Source: Vibrio profundi (GTDB lineage Bacteria > Pseudomonadota > Gammaproteobacteria > Enterobacterales > Vibrionaceae). From it: a DNA stretch of 64,000 bases. Positions within the stretch are counted from its first letter, which is position 1. Each line of letters starts with the position of its first letter. Below, piece after piece: positions 36,486 through 45,359 of this stretch. A program made the position numbers and the translations under genes. The stretch lies in the NCBI RefSeq assembly GCF_005281835.1, contig NZ_RZIS01000002.1:1-64000 (forward strand). The letters run 5' to 3'. Under the pieces are notes generated by a model, which did no database searches, had not been told where the DNA came from, and saw nothing but the letters and a program-made list of their open reading frames with translations.

Positions 36486-37163
36486 ATGACCATTAACGCT
36501 CTGCTCATCGAAGACGATAAAGACCTAGCCGAAGCCATCAGTGATTACATGGAACTGGATGGAATCGAGTTTGATTTTGCCTATAACGGGTTAGCAGGGC
36601 TTAACCTCGCACTTGAACATAACTACGATGTGATCCTGACTGATCTCAACATGCCTAAAATGGACGGGATCGATGTCTGCCAATCACTCCGAGACAAAGG
36701 CGTTAGCACTCCCATACTAATGCTGACCGCACGCGATACACTCGACGATAAGCTCAATGGTTTTGCCGCCGGATCCGATGACTATCTGGTTAAGCCCTTT
36801 GCAATGGAAGAATTAAAAGTGCGAGTATTTGCGCTCGTGCGGCGAGCAAAAGGGTCAACCAGCACACTTTCCGTTGGCGACCTCAGTATCGACTTAGATC
36901 AACATCAAGCTACCCGCTCTGGTGAACTACTTAAGCTGCCGCCCGTTTGTTGGAAAATGCTAGTGTGCCTAATGCAAAGTAGTCCGAACGTGGTCAGTAA
37001 ACATAAGCTGGAGCAGGCTATGTGGGGAGAGGATGTACCGGATGGTGATAGCCTGAAAGTACATTTATTTAAACTACGTAAAGCCATTGACGCCCCCTTT
37101 GAAAGTAAGCTTATCCATACCATTCATGGGGTGGGTATCGCGATCAGAGAGGAGCAACAATGA
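36486..37163 (+). CDS. OmpR/PhoB-family response regulator
   Basis: A 225-residue regulator: receiver domain with phospho-acceptor Asp53 (ILTDLNMPKMDG) and the conserved Lys in VKPF, then a winged-helix DNA-binding domain (about 130-222). It overlaps the kinase gene by 4 bases. Two GGTAAC-N5-GTTAAC boxes flank the operon (34965 and 38456) and are its likely binding sites, implying autoregulation and control of the small membrane protein gene downstream. Confidence 0.93.
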   Translation: MTINALLIEDDKDLAEAISDYMELDGIEFDFAYNGLAGLNLALEHNYDVILTDLNMPKMDGIDVCQSLRDKGVSTPILMLTARDTLDDKLNGFAAGSDDYLVKPFAMEELKVRVFALVRRAKGSTSTLSVGDLSIDLDQHQATRSGELLKLPPVCWKMLVCLMQSSPNVVSKHKLEQAMWGEDVPDGDSLKVHLFKLRKAIDAPFESKLIHTIHGVGIAIREEQQ

Positions 37164-38455
37164 GCCCAGTCAGCATTAAACGTGATATCTATCTCTACTT
37201 ATTTGGCATTGTGCTCAGCTTAACGGCCATTTATGGATTAATGATCAATCAAAGCTACCAAATTGGTGTCAACGAATCAGCCAAATACGGTTTTCTCTAT
37301 GAATTAAAATTGGCAGAAATAGAGTTCCTTGCCACTGGAGATGTATCGGCTTCGCCAAGCTCAACCCTTCAGGTTTACACTCAACTCAGCCAAATACCGG
37401 ACAAGTTTATCCAATATTTTGATTGGGATAAGCTAGAAAATGACGTTATTTACGAAGAGTACGTAACCAACAATGCTAACACGACTGGCGAGTACCTATA
37501 CGCAGCACGGCATTATATCGAAAGCGAGCAACGCCACCTTTACGTGGTATCCCAATACGACGAAGCCATCTATTTAGACCTATTTACACAGAACCCACCA
37601 GAATCAATCAGCCAATTTAACTCTGCCTTTCTTATCATTGGCGCTCTCTTGTTGTTCGTGTTTGTATTGATTCGCCTGCTCGTCCACCGACTGACCAAAC
37701 CCATCATTGTTCTTTCTCAATGGTCAGAAACGCTCGATTTAAACGATACCGACAAACTGGCTCACTTCCGTTACATTGAAGTTCAAACGCTGGCAAATCA
37801 ACTCATGACTAGCGTTCAGCTACAACGCGAATCCGTCGAACGAGAAACCTTTTTTCTGCGCGCGGCAAGCCATGAACTACGAACCCCAGTTTCAATCGTT
37901 TCGGCCAGTAATGAATTGCTAATGCGAACGTCAGATTCAATGAGTAAAGGCGCTCAACGTGCTGTCAAACGCATTCAACGCTCCGTCCTTACCATGCAGA
38001 ACTTAATCACCAGTCTACTCTGGATGAGTCGTAATCCGACAACCGATCTAGAACTAACCAGTATCGAGGTCGGAGAGCTCGTTCAGCAAGCCTTAAACAG
38101 CCACCAATATCTTCGCGACGGCAAGGATCTCACCATCACGGTTCACTCAACTGATACCGTTCGTTCACTGCCACTTCCCCATGTGCTCGTAGACATTGTT
38201 ATTACCAATCTGATCCGAAACGCCTTACAGCACACCGAGCATGGCTCGATAGAGATAACGTACACAGAACATAGCGTGAAGGTCACCAATACTCTTGAGC
38301 ACGCTAGCCACTCCAGCACAGAGACTTCTTTTGGGATTGGCTTAATTTTGATTGAACGATTATGCAAACATCAACAATGGCAATTCAACCATCAACAACA
38401 GGAAGGACAGTACATGGCAACGGTTGATTTCCAAGGGAAACATGATGCTACGTGA
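37160..38455 (+). CDS. sensor histidine kinase
   Basis: A 431-residue membrane kinase with two helices (about 11-29 and 155-175) enclosing a periplasmic sensor of about 125 residues with no family I recognise. A short linker, HisKA with His238 in ASHELRTPVS, and an HATPase domain ending in FGIGLILIERL follow. The ATPase glycine boxes are short compared with classical kinases, but the N box (NLIRNALQH) is clear. Partner of the overlapping response regulator. Confidence 0.9.
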   Translation: MSPVSIKRDIYLYLFGIVLSLTAIYGLMINQSYQIGVNESAKYGFLYELKLAEIEFLATGDVSASPSSTLQVYTQLSQIPDKFIQYFDWDKLENDVIYEEYVTNNANTTGEYLYAARHYIESEQRHLYVVSQYDEAIYLDLFTQNPPESISQFNSAFLIIGALLLFVFVLIRLLVHRLTKPIIVLSQWSETLDLNDTDKLAHFRYIEVQTLANQLMTSVQLQRESVERETFFLRAASHELRTPVSIVSASNELLMRTSDSMSKGAQRAVKRIQRSVLTMQNLITSLLWMSRNPTTDLELTSIEVGELVQQALNSHQYLRDGKDLTITVHSTDTVRSLPLPHVLVDIVITNLIRNALQHTEHGSIEITYTEHSVKVTNTLEHASHSSTETSFGIGLILIERLCKHQQWQFNHQQQEGQYMATVDFQGKHDAT

Positions 38456-38489
38456 GGTAACCAAACGTTAACCTTAGCTCAGTTACACT
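38456..38489 (+). promoter_or_regulatory. predicted OmpR-family regulator box and promoter, copy 2
   Basis: GGTAAC-N5-GTTAAC (38456-38472), then 11 bases, then TACACT as a possible -10. It begins directly after the kinase stop codon and 32 bases before the small membrane protein start. Same spacing as the copy at 34965. Confidence 0.65.
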
Positions 38490-38520
38490 GGTTCCCATGT
38501 TGAAGTTTTGGAGTACAAAC

Positions 38521-38673
38521 ATGGGAACTTGGATTTTAGAAACGTTACTTTGGGCGATTGTAACGGTTGCGGTGTGTATCGCTATTTGGGGGTTCAACTG
38601 GCCTAATATTCTGATTGCTTTAGGCGCTTCCGTTGCGGTTTCACTGTTACTTGGTAACAGCTGGCGAAGCTAA
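38521..38673 (+). CDS. 50-residue small membrane protein
   Basis: A short reading frame (MGTWILETLLWAIVTVAVC at the start, LLLGNSWRS at the end) with two hydrophobic segments separated by GFNWPN. A TTGGAG ribosome site lies about 8 bases upstream, and a predicted regulator-controlled promoter immediately precedes it. It may be a small modulator of the adjacent two-component system or lipid enzyme, or a membrane-stress peptide. No family recognised. Confidence 0.65.
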   Translation: MGTWILETLLWAIVTVAVCIAIWGFNWPNILIALGASVAVSLLLGNSWRS

Positions 38674-38678
38674 TTGCT

Positions 38679-39089
38679 TTATCGATTCCGGCTAGCCTCA
38701 AAGCTATCGCTTCGTGGTAAGTCAGCGTCCAGATCGTCCCAACTCGCTTTCGACGACACAAAGTTATGAGAAATAGGGCGCTCAGTGATCTCTGAATCTA
38801 AAATCCCTAAACGAATACGATATCGGGTAGGGTCTTTCTCATTAGAACTGTAGACCGGAGAGCCGCAGCAGGAACAAAAATGACGTTGGCTTCCCGGTTT
38901 GAATGAAAACGAGCTCAAGCGTTCTTTGCCCTTCACAACCTCAAAGCCAGAGGCATTCACGAACCCGTTAGTCGCGTAGGCGGTCCCGCTGTTTTTACGG
39001 CACAATGAGCAATGGCAATGAATAATGTCACTGATACCACCCGCGACCTTGACCTCGACTTCCCCACACAAACACTTTCCAACGTACAT
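38679..39089 (-). CDS. GFA / CENP-V-fold zinc protein
   Basis: A 136-residue protein of the glutathione-dependent formaldehyde-activating enzyme (GFA) family. The zinc cysteines are visible: CLCGEVEV near the N-terminus, CHCSLCRK in the middle and FCSCCGSPVY. Despite the family name most members have no proven formaldehyde activity, so the function is open. AAGG lies eight bases before the ATG. Convergent with the small membrane protein gene, only 5 bases apart. Confidence 0.85.
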   Translation of the reverse strand: MYVGKCLCGEVEVKVAGGISDIIHCHCSLCRKNSGTAYATNGFVNASGFEVVKGKERLSSFSFKPGSQRHFCSCCGSPVYSSNEKDPTRYRIRLGILDSEITERPISHNFVSSKASWDDLDADLPRSDSFEASRNR

Positions 39090-39221
39090 GCCGCTACCTT
39101 CCTTGATTACTTTGTAAATGAACGATGCTAAGCCGTTAATCTACTGGCTTAGCATGCATAAAACTGAGATCCATAGCGCTAACTCACACCAAACTTCGAA
39201 CCTCTATCAAACAAGGAAAGC

Positions 39222-40247
39222 CTACTTCAGGGTTTGAGTTACTTTGCCCACTCCATTCACAACTGACACTTCTGCATAGGCGCCATTAATTAAGGTCAAG
39301 TTAGGTGGTAAGTGGCCGATGTCTGCATCGTAGATGACTGGGATCGATAGCTCGCTCAGTACATCCAGCAACGCTTGCTCGCCAGAAATCGCTTTACCTG
39401 CGTTCCCAATCACCGCATTGCGCCCAAGCACCAATCCGTTAACCACATCAAACACGCCCTTAAACTGTAGGCTCAGCAAGGCACGCTTTAAAACTGAAGG
39501 TGACATCTCTGCATTTTCTAAATACAAGATAACGCCTTCTTGATGGCGACGAGAAAAGGCTTCCACATCGAAATAACTCGTCCCAATGAGATGCGTCATC
39601 GTATCGAAACAGCCCCCAATTAAACGGCCTTGGCAGGAAGCGCTATGAGTGCCATCAATCGTTTTCCAAAAAGTAGGCTCAGTCAGATTCAACGTCGCAC
39701 TAGGGTCATCTGCAAAAGAGCGCCCTACACGTTCATGCAACGCGGTTGAATCTTGAGTAAAGCGGCTCCCCACTTCTAAGCCTAGCCAATCCAGACAACT
39801 GGCCGTTAGGCGCTCCTGCTCCTTGGCATACAATTGCAGAAGGTTCGCAGCATGAACACTTGCCCACCCTAAACGAGTAGTCAACGCTACCATCACCGTA
39901 CTGACATCTGAGAAACCCATGACCCACTTTGGTTTCACGCTAGCTAGCCGTTCAAAATCCAATAGTGGCAGGATTTCCATCGCAAATTCACCGCCCCACG
40001 GTGGGAAAACCGCATCAATACCGTCATCACATAAAAACGACATCAGCTCTTGCGCTCGTGCCGCTTTGTCGGCACTCACGTGGTTAATATCCTCGCGAAG
40101 GCACTGACCTTCAATCACAATGAAACCGAGTGATTTCAAATGAGAAATTACGAGTTCCAAACGCTGATGGCAGGCCTTAGGGACACCCGAGGAAAACGCC
40201 GTTATTGCGATGGTGCTCCCCGGTTTAAGTGGAGACGGGTACTGCAT
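39222..40247 (-). CDS. LD-carboxypeptidase / MccF-like peptidase (S66 family)
   Basis: A 341-residue cytosolic serine peptidase. The nucleophile segment GFSDVS (with the preceding PPWGGE strand) and the later Glu/His-containing regions of S66 are in the right order. Family members release D-Ala from murein tetrapeptides (LdcA) or cleave microcin C-like nucleotide peptides (MccF); the FSDVST form is shared by both. The ATG at 40247 has GGAG six bases upstream; a 73-codon upstream extension overlaps the next gene and has no ribosome site. Confidence 0.85.
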   Translation of the reverse strand: MQYPSPLKPGSTIAITAFSSGVPKACHQRLELVISHLKSLGFIVIEGQCLREDINHVSADKAARAQELMSFLCDDGIDAVFPPWGGEFAMEILPLLDFERLASVKPKWVMGFSDVSTVMVALTTRLGWASVHAANLLQLYAKEQERLTASCLDWLGLEVGSRFTQDSTALHERVGRSFADDPSATLNLTEPTFWKTIDGTHSASCQGRLIGGCFDTMTHLIGTSYFDVEAFSRRHQEGVILYLENAEMSPSVLKRALLSLQFKGVFDVVNGLVLGRNAVIGNAGKAISGEQALLDVLSELSIPVIYDADIGHLPPNLTLINGAYAEVSVVNGVGKVTQTLK

Positions 40248-40300
40248 AACTAGCTCCTTAATCGTTACTGGATACTTTGTTTGGATGGTTAATAATGAGG

Positions 40301-41101
40301 CTAGATAATCAAAGTGCCTTTTAAGGTCGTGACCGCATTCCCGGTAATAGTGACTCTTCCTGCTTCTTTTATTTCGACGGTGACATGGCCGCCTCTTTGA
40401 GAAGCCTGATAACCATGGAGCTTTGACTTTCCTAATTTCTCTTTCCAGAACACCGCAAGCGCACAATGTGCAGAGCCTGTCACTGGGTCTTCATTAATTC
40501 CGACCCAAGGCGCAAAATAGCGCGAGACAAAATCGAGTTCTTGTAAGCGAGACTGAACCGTAACCAACACTCCGCGCCCGGTCATATTTTTCAGTGCACC
40601 GAAGTTAGGTTGTAAATCGATAAGTGACTGCTCACTATCTATTTCAATAAAATCTTTCGTCTCGAACTCTCCATAACTGACGATCTGGTTTTGAGAAATG
40701 CCTAGTGCGGCGAGCTTTGCTTCATCACATTCAGGCTTAAATTCCAGTTCCGGGGTTGGGAAGTCCATATCAAAGTCTTCTGCGTTTACCTGAACCGTCA
40801 AACGCCCCGATAACGTATTAAAATGAATCGCTTCACCAATCGAGACCATACCTTTTTCTTTCATGATATGAGCGGTCGCTAACGTCGCGTGACCGCACAG
40901 CTTGACCTCAACCGTTGGGGTAAACCAGCGCAGATTCATATCACGTAAACACAAGAACGCCGTCTCTGAGAGCGCCATCTCCTCGGCGATCGATAGCATT
41001 ACAGACTCACTTAAAGGCTCTTCGACAATACACACTCCTGCGGGGTTGCCTTTAAACGTTTGTGAGGTAAATGAGTCAACTTGATAGATTTCCAATTCCA
41101 T
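40301..41101 (-). CDS. PhzF-family isomerase-like protein
   Basis: A 266-residue protein with the diaminopimelate-epimerase-like double fold. The N-terminal GNPAGV motif, the catalytic glutamate in ALSETAFL and the second-half PVTGSAHCAL motif are present. PhzF members isomerise small amino-acid-like compounds; isolated chromosomal copies usually have no known substrate. The start at 41101 matches the family N-terminus (MELEIYQVDSF); an upstream extension to 41143 lacks support. Probably transcribed before the LD-carboxypeptidase gene, 53 bases away. Confidence 0.85.
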   Translation of the reverse strand: MELEIYQVDSFTSQTFKGNPAGVCIVEEPLSESVMLSIAEEMALSETAFLCLRDMNLRWFTPTVEVKLCGHATLATAHIMKEKGMVSIGEAIHFNTLSGRLTVQVNAEDFDMDFPTPELEFKPECDEAKLAALGISQNQIVSYGEFETKDFIEIDSEQSLIDLQPNFGALKNMTGRGVLVTVQSRLQELDFVSRYFAPWVGINEDPVTGSAHCALAVFWKEKLGKSKLHGYQASQRGGHVTVEIKEAGRVTITGNAVTTLKGTLII

Positions 41102-41365
41102 TTTCTGCGCCCTTATTGTTGGTTCACTCTCAACATAACACACTGATTAAATAACTAAAATCAAAGAGATCTTCTACCAGCTTCGTTAATTTCCGCAGTT
41201 ATACCTTACCCTAACCCAGTGTGATCTTAGATCAATAAATGGCCACTTATCATTCACAAAATAAATACCATTCGGTAAATATCATTTTATTGATCTATGT
41301 TAAGTGAGAAGTAACACTTTAGGGGTAAATTGCTGCGCATTATAAGTCAACTAAAGGAAGTAATA

Positions 41366-41989
41366 ATGAAAAAACTACTCGTTCTAGGCGTAGCCGCAGC
41401 TCTATCAATGCCTGCCGTCGCTGCACAAAGCACAGTAATCAATGGGATGGATTTTGGCCCACTGGCTCAACTTGTGGGTACATGGAAATCAGTCGATGCG
41501 GGTGGCGTAGATATCGCACCTAGCCAAGAAGGCTCCGCCGTGGGTGTTGGTGCATCTGCAGTCACTCCTTTCTATGAAGTGATGACGTTTGAAGTAGCAG
41601 CCGATGCAACCAATGCCAGCGAACAATACTTAGTAGCGCTCTACTACAAGCAAGAAGTATTCAGAAAAGTCGACGACACAAAGTTTCATGATCAACGCGG
41701 TTACTTCATTTACGACAAAGCCAATCAAACGGTTTATAACTCATTTTGCGTACCGCGCACCACTTGTGTAACAGCCGAAGGCAAAGCGGGTAACGTCATG
41801 ACACTCACCTCATCTGAGAACGGTATTGCCGAGTCAAACTACATGACGAAAAATGCCGCGACGACAGATTTCATCATGAACTTAAACATCGCAGACGACA
41901 CGCTGACTTACTCGCAAACAACGGCGCTTGAAATCTATGGGCAAGCGTTCTCACATACCGATGCAAGCACGCTACACAAAGTAAAATAA
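41366..41989 (+). CDS. exported nitrobindin-like (haem-binding beta-barrel-like) protein
   Basis: A 207-residue protein with a signal peptide (cleaved near AVAA-QS) and a beta-rich body that starts with LAQLVGTWKSV, the hallmark of the nitrobindin/FABP-like haem-binding barrel. Two cysteines (SFCVPRTTC) may form a disulphide in the periplasm. Haem binding is a family inference only; no axial histidine could be assigned. AAAGGAAG lies before the ATG. Transcribed alone with a strong terminator. Confidence 0.7.
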   Translation: MKKLLVLGVAAALSMPAVAAQSTVINGMDFGPLAQLVGTWKSVDAGGVDIAPSQEGSAVGVGASAVTPFYEVMTFEVAADATNASEQYLVALYYKQEVFRKVDDTKFHDQRGYFIYDKANQTVYNSFCVPRTTCVTAEGKAGNVMTLTSSENGIAESNYMTKNAATTDFIMNLNIADDTLTYSQTTALEIYGQAFSHTDASTLHKVK

Positions 41990-42057
41990 TAATAAGCTCT
42001 GAACCTAGTATTAAGCGCTCAACCTAAGTACTACGGCCCAATCGCGTGAAAATCACA

Positions 42058-42085
42058 GACCCCATTCGCTTGAATGGGGTTTCTT
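42058..42085 (+). terminator. terminator after nitrobindin-like gene
   Basis: ACCCCATTC and GAATGGGGT form a perfect 9-base-pair stem with a 4-base loop, then TTCTTTT. Confidence 0.85.
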
Positions 42086-42100
42086 TTATTTGAAACCTCG

Positions 42101-42523
42101 TTAGTTCAAATGCTTACTCAGCACATAGTGATCGTCATGCTGTTCCACGCATTCCCAACCTAATGGTTCATACAACGAAGGTAGATGCGTGTACACATAC
42201 AAGGTGTCTACACCTTCCCGTTTCACCAATTGCTGAGCCTCACGTATCAAGCGCTGACTGATCCCTTGTCGGCGATATTGCGGCTTCACTAGCAGTGCAT
42301 TGATCCAAACCCCAAGGCTTTCTGTGCCTGGTTCGGCAAAACGTGTGAACGCAATGCCACCGACCAAATTCTGGCTGTCTAATGCTAATACTGGAGTCGG
42401 AATAGAAAGACCTTCTTTCTCATGAGCAAACGGATCCACTTCACCCCACTCATTTAAAAACAAGCTATAAAGTTCCGTTAGGTGTAACGAGTTATCTTCG
42501 GGTTGATATACAGTAATGGCCAT
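42101..42523 (-). CDS. GNAT-family N-acetyltransferase
   Basis: A 140-residue acetyltransferase with the acetyl-CoA motif in INALLVKPQYRRQGISQRLI (Q/R-x-x-G-x-G/S pattern in RRQGIS). The C-terminal YEPLGWECVEQ strand is typical of the family. Substrate unknown. The ATG at 42523 has GAGGTG upstream; the frame extends to 42565 without support. Stands alone between convergent neighbours. Confidence 0.85.
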   Translation of the reverse strand: MAITVYQPEDNSLHLTELYSLFLNEWGEVDPFAHEKEGLSIPTPVLALDSQNLVGGIAFTRFAEPGTESLGVWINALLVKPQYRRQGISQRLIREAQQLVKREGVDTLYVYTHLPSLYEPLGWECVEQHDDHYVLSKHLN

Positions 42524-42663
42524 TGCACACCTCATCTTTATTAGCCAGTCTGTCAATAATAACAAGTGTAGCGTTTACCCATTAATTCGCACGCACTATT
42601 GTTAATTCTAACAACTCTAATTTTCCCCAATGGCCTCTATCGAAAACGTGGGTAGTGACCCAA

Positions 42664-42703
42664 TAAAAAATGCCCTAACAACCATGGCGGGTTATTAGAG
42701 CAT
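42664..42703 (-). terminator. terminator of the ADH-phnDCE operon
   Basis: A 14-base-pair stem (ATGCCCTAACAACC with GGTTATTAGAGCAT, allowing G-U pairs) is followed on the minus strand by a run of six Ts. It lies 56 bases beyond the phnE stop codon. Confidence 0.88.
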
Positions 42704-42758
42704 GAGTCATTCTTAGGTATTTGTAACGCTGAAGGCTAGGTTCAATCTACCAATGAAT

Positions 42759-43559
42759 CTAACGGATAAACTGACGCAGTTTTGCGGAGATAATGTCAGT
42801 AAAAAATACCAAGCCTAAAATCACTAGCACACACGCTGCTGTATCTCCGTATTCAAACATCTTCATTGAAGTGATCAGTTCAAAGCCGATGCCTCCCGCT
42901 CCTATCATCCCAAGAACCGCAGAGATTCGAATATTGGCTTCCAAGCGATATAAAATAATGCTGATCCAGTTAGGAAAGACTTGTGGGATCACCGCAAACA
43001 AAATCACCTGAAGCGTTGAACAGCCCGACGCTTTCATTGCTTCTACTGGCCCTTGATCCATTTCTTCAATCGCTTCTGCAAAAAACTTACCCACCATACC
43101 TGCGCCATGCAAAGCTAACGCAAGTACACCAGCAAAGGGCCCAAGCCCCACCGCCGCAACAAATATCAGAGCCAATATCAGCTCGTTGATTCCGCGCAGT
43201 ACATTGAGGATTTGGCGGAAGAAATGGTAGACACCAATGTGAGGAGTCAGGTTCTTAGCGGCAAAAAAGCAAGTCGGTATCGCTATCACAACCGATAATA
43301 CGGTTCCCCACAATGCAATTTGCATCGTCTGAATTGCAGGCTCGATTAAACGCTCTCCAATGTACGACAAATTCGGCGGCATCATTCTCGATAAGAAATC
43401 CGCAATCCAAGGTAGGCCTGCAAACAGATCACTAAGGCTCATTCGAGTGCCAATCGCAGACCAATGTAGAATGGCGTAACTGGCAATAACCATAGGGAGC
43501 AACACCCACCAACCACGCTTTGGGGCATTGAGAACTAACTGAAGATTTTGTGTTTTCAT
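42759..43559 (-). CDS. phnE: phosphonate/phosphite-type ABC transporter permease
   Basis: A 266-residue inner-membrane permease of the PhnE family: a membrane segment near residues 17-35, the characteristic periplasmic-side loop, and the coupling EAA-like loop EAMKASGCSTLQVILFAVIPQ. It ends the operon ADH-phnD-phnC-phnE and starts one base after phnC. Imports an organophosphonate or reduced phosphorus anion. Confidence 0.92.
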   Translation of the reverse strand: MKTQNLQLVLNAPKRGWWVLLPMVIASYAILHWSAIGTRMSLSDLFAGLPWIADFLSRMMPPNLSYIGERLIEPAIQTMQIALWGTVLSVVIAIPTCFFAAKNLTPHIGVYHFFRQILNVLRGINELILALIFVAAVGLGPFAGVLALALHGAGMVGKFFAEAIEEMDQGPVEAMKASGCSTLQVILFAVIPQVFPNWISIILYRLEANIRISAVLGMIGAGGIGFELITSMKMFEYGDTAACVLVILGLVFFTDIISAKLRQFIR

Positions 43560-43560
43560 T

Positions 43561-44376
43561 CTATGCGACCTTCTTATTTTCGATGCGGGCTAAACGTCTT
43601 TCGTTAGCCATGCGTGTCACCAAATTGCTAATGCTCTCATCTTCTAGCCCAGAGTAAATCTGGGACACAATGTCTGGCGTTAAGTCTTCAGGCATACCAT
43701 CAAAAATCACTTTACCGTTAGAAAGCCCCACAATGCGCTCTGCAAACTCCATTGCGTAATCAATTTGGTGCAAGTTACATAGCACTGAAATATTGCGTTG
43801 CTTACAGCTCTGTTGGATATAACTCAACACCTTGCGTGAAGACTTAGGATCCAAGCTGGCGACTGGCTCGTCAGCAAGCATGAGCTGTGGTTGTTGGGCT
43901 AACGCGCGCGCTATGCCCACTCGTTGTTGCTGTCCGCCACTTAAGCTATCAGCCCTTTCCAACTCTTTTTCTGCTAACCCAACTTGAGCTAAACATTCTT
44001 TGGCAATCTCAATATCACGCTGAGGAAAAAGCTGTAACGCGCAGCTCCAAAACGGCAAATACGACATTCGCCCTACCAACACATTCTTTAATACAGACAA
44101 TCGCTTAGTTAAGTTGTGGTGCTGGAAAATCATGCCGACCCTACGGCGAATATTCAAAAGCTGCTTCCCTTGAACATGGGCGATGTTTTGACCGTTCAAA
44201 AGAATATCGCCTTCGGTCGCTTCCGTTAGACGGTTTATGCAACGCAATAAGGTCGATTTTCCGGCTCCAGATGGGCCTAAGATCACCACAAACTCGCCTT
44301 CATTGATCTTAAGATCGATACCTTTCAACACTTGGTTGGAACCGTACGACTTGTGTAAATTTTTGATGTTTAGCAT
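43561..44376 (-). CDS. phnC: phosphonate-type ABC transporter ATP-binding protein
   Basis: A 271-residue ABC ATPase with Walker A GPSGAGKST, Q-loop FQHHNL, signature LSGGQQQR, Walker B LMLADEPVASLDP and the H-loop in LCNLHQ. The family-typical segment after the Q loop (KRLSVLKNVLVGR) marks it as PhnC. Partner of the adjacent PhnE permease. About 100 bases separate it from phnD upstream. Confidence 0.93.
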   Translation of the reverse strand: MLNIKNLHKSYGSNQVLKGIDLKINEGEFVVILGPSGAGKSTLLRCINRLTEATEGDILLNGQNIAHVQGKQLLNIRRRVGMIFQHHNLTKRLSVLKNVLVGRMSYLPFWSCALQLFPQRDIEIAKECLAQVGLAEKELERADSLSGGQQQRVGIARALAQQPQLMLADEPVASLDPKSSRKVLSYIQQSCKQRNISVLCNLHQIDYAMEFAERIVGLSNGKVIFDGMPEDLTPDIVSQIYSGLEDESISNLVTRMANERRLARIENKKVA

Positions 44377-44480
44377 AAGAAGCTCTCTCGCTTTCCTGCG
44401 CTATCATTCCCAATATCGCTGTAATTCATCCGCAATAACAAGGTCGATAGAGCGATTATTTGATCGTCATTGACGCCATG

Positions 44481-45359
44481 TTATTTGGTGAACTTTGCCG
44501 CTTCGCGAACTGGGTTATAGGCAGCATCATTCGTGGCGACATAACGATTCACAACGCCTTGATCGCCAAACTCTACCGCTTCGATAGAAAGAAACGCTTC
44601 TTTGATTTTCTGCTTATCGCTTTCTGGTAAATCATTACGCCAAACCATTGGAGATTCTGGTATCGCTTGCGAGCTCCACAACACCTTATAGTCATCTTTT
44701 CCAATAATGCCCTTCTCTATCGCAGAGTTTAAAATACGATCGGCGACTGTCGCCGCATCCACTCGACCATGCTTAACGGCAAGAATATTGGCATCGTGAG
44801 CACCGGTATAAACAACATTCTTGAAGAACTGACGAGGTTCAATACCTTGTTTCTTCAAAGCAACCGCGGGAAATACATAACCCGATGTGGACGTCGGTGA
44901 GACGAATGCGAAATCCTTACCTTTAAGATCTTTCAGCTCGTTCACATCATCAGCCGACTTAGGCGCAATAATCTGGCTGTGATATGCCACATCGCCCGCT
45001 TTCATGGTTTCTGCCACAACAAAAGCTTCAACGTCGGCTAACTCCGCCGCCTTCACGTAAGAAAAAGGCCCAAGGTAGGCGATATCCACATGGCCAGAAC
45101 GAAGCGCTTCAATCACCCCGTTGTAATCTGTTGCGACAAATCCTTCTACGTCGACACCGAGTTTATCGCTGAGCGTATCAATCAATACTTGGCTCTGTTT
45201 AAGCATGGCTCTGGAGTCTTCCGATGGAATCAGAGCAATTTTAATGTCCTCCATTGCTTGCACAGAGAACGAGCTTGCCAGTACCCCTGCCATAACAGCT
45301 TTCTTGCACAGGCTATTTTTCGTCGCTAAGCCGCTTAGCGAAAATGATGCTTTAAACAT
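44481..45359 (-). CDS. phnD: periplasmic phosphonate-type substrate-binding protein
   Basis: A 292-residue protein with a signal peptide (cleaved near SVQA) and a PhnD/Type II periplasmic-binding fold (IALIPSEDSRAMLKQ, YLGPFSYVKA, VSPTSTSGYVFP). The STSGY segment is the phosphonate-binding helix start in PhnD proteins. The gene overlaps the upstream Fe-alcohol dehydrogenase by 8 bases, tying import to that enzyme. The exact ligand is not predictable. Confidence 0.92.
   Translation of the reverse strand: MFKASFSLSGLATKNSLCKKAVMAGVLASSFSVQAMEDIKIALIPSEDSRAMLKQSQVLIDTLSDKLGVDVEGFVATDYNGVIEALRSGHVDIAYLGPFSYVKAAELADVEAFVVAETMKAGDVAYHSQIIAPKSADDVNELKDLKGKDFAFVSPTSTSGYVFPAVALKKQGIEPRQFFKNVVYTGAHDANILAVKHGRVDAATVADRILNSAIEKGIIGKDDYKVLWSSQAIPESPMVWRNDLPESDKQKIKEAFLSIEAVEFGDQGVVNRYVATNDAAYNPVREAAKFTK

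Noticed and set aside
39222..40466. Longer form of the LD-carboxypeptidase gene starting at 40466
   Set aside because: The extra 73 codons overlap the PhzF gene and are basic low-complexity sequence; GGAG before 40247 fits the family start.
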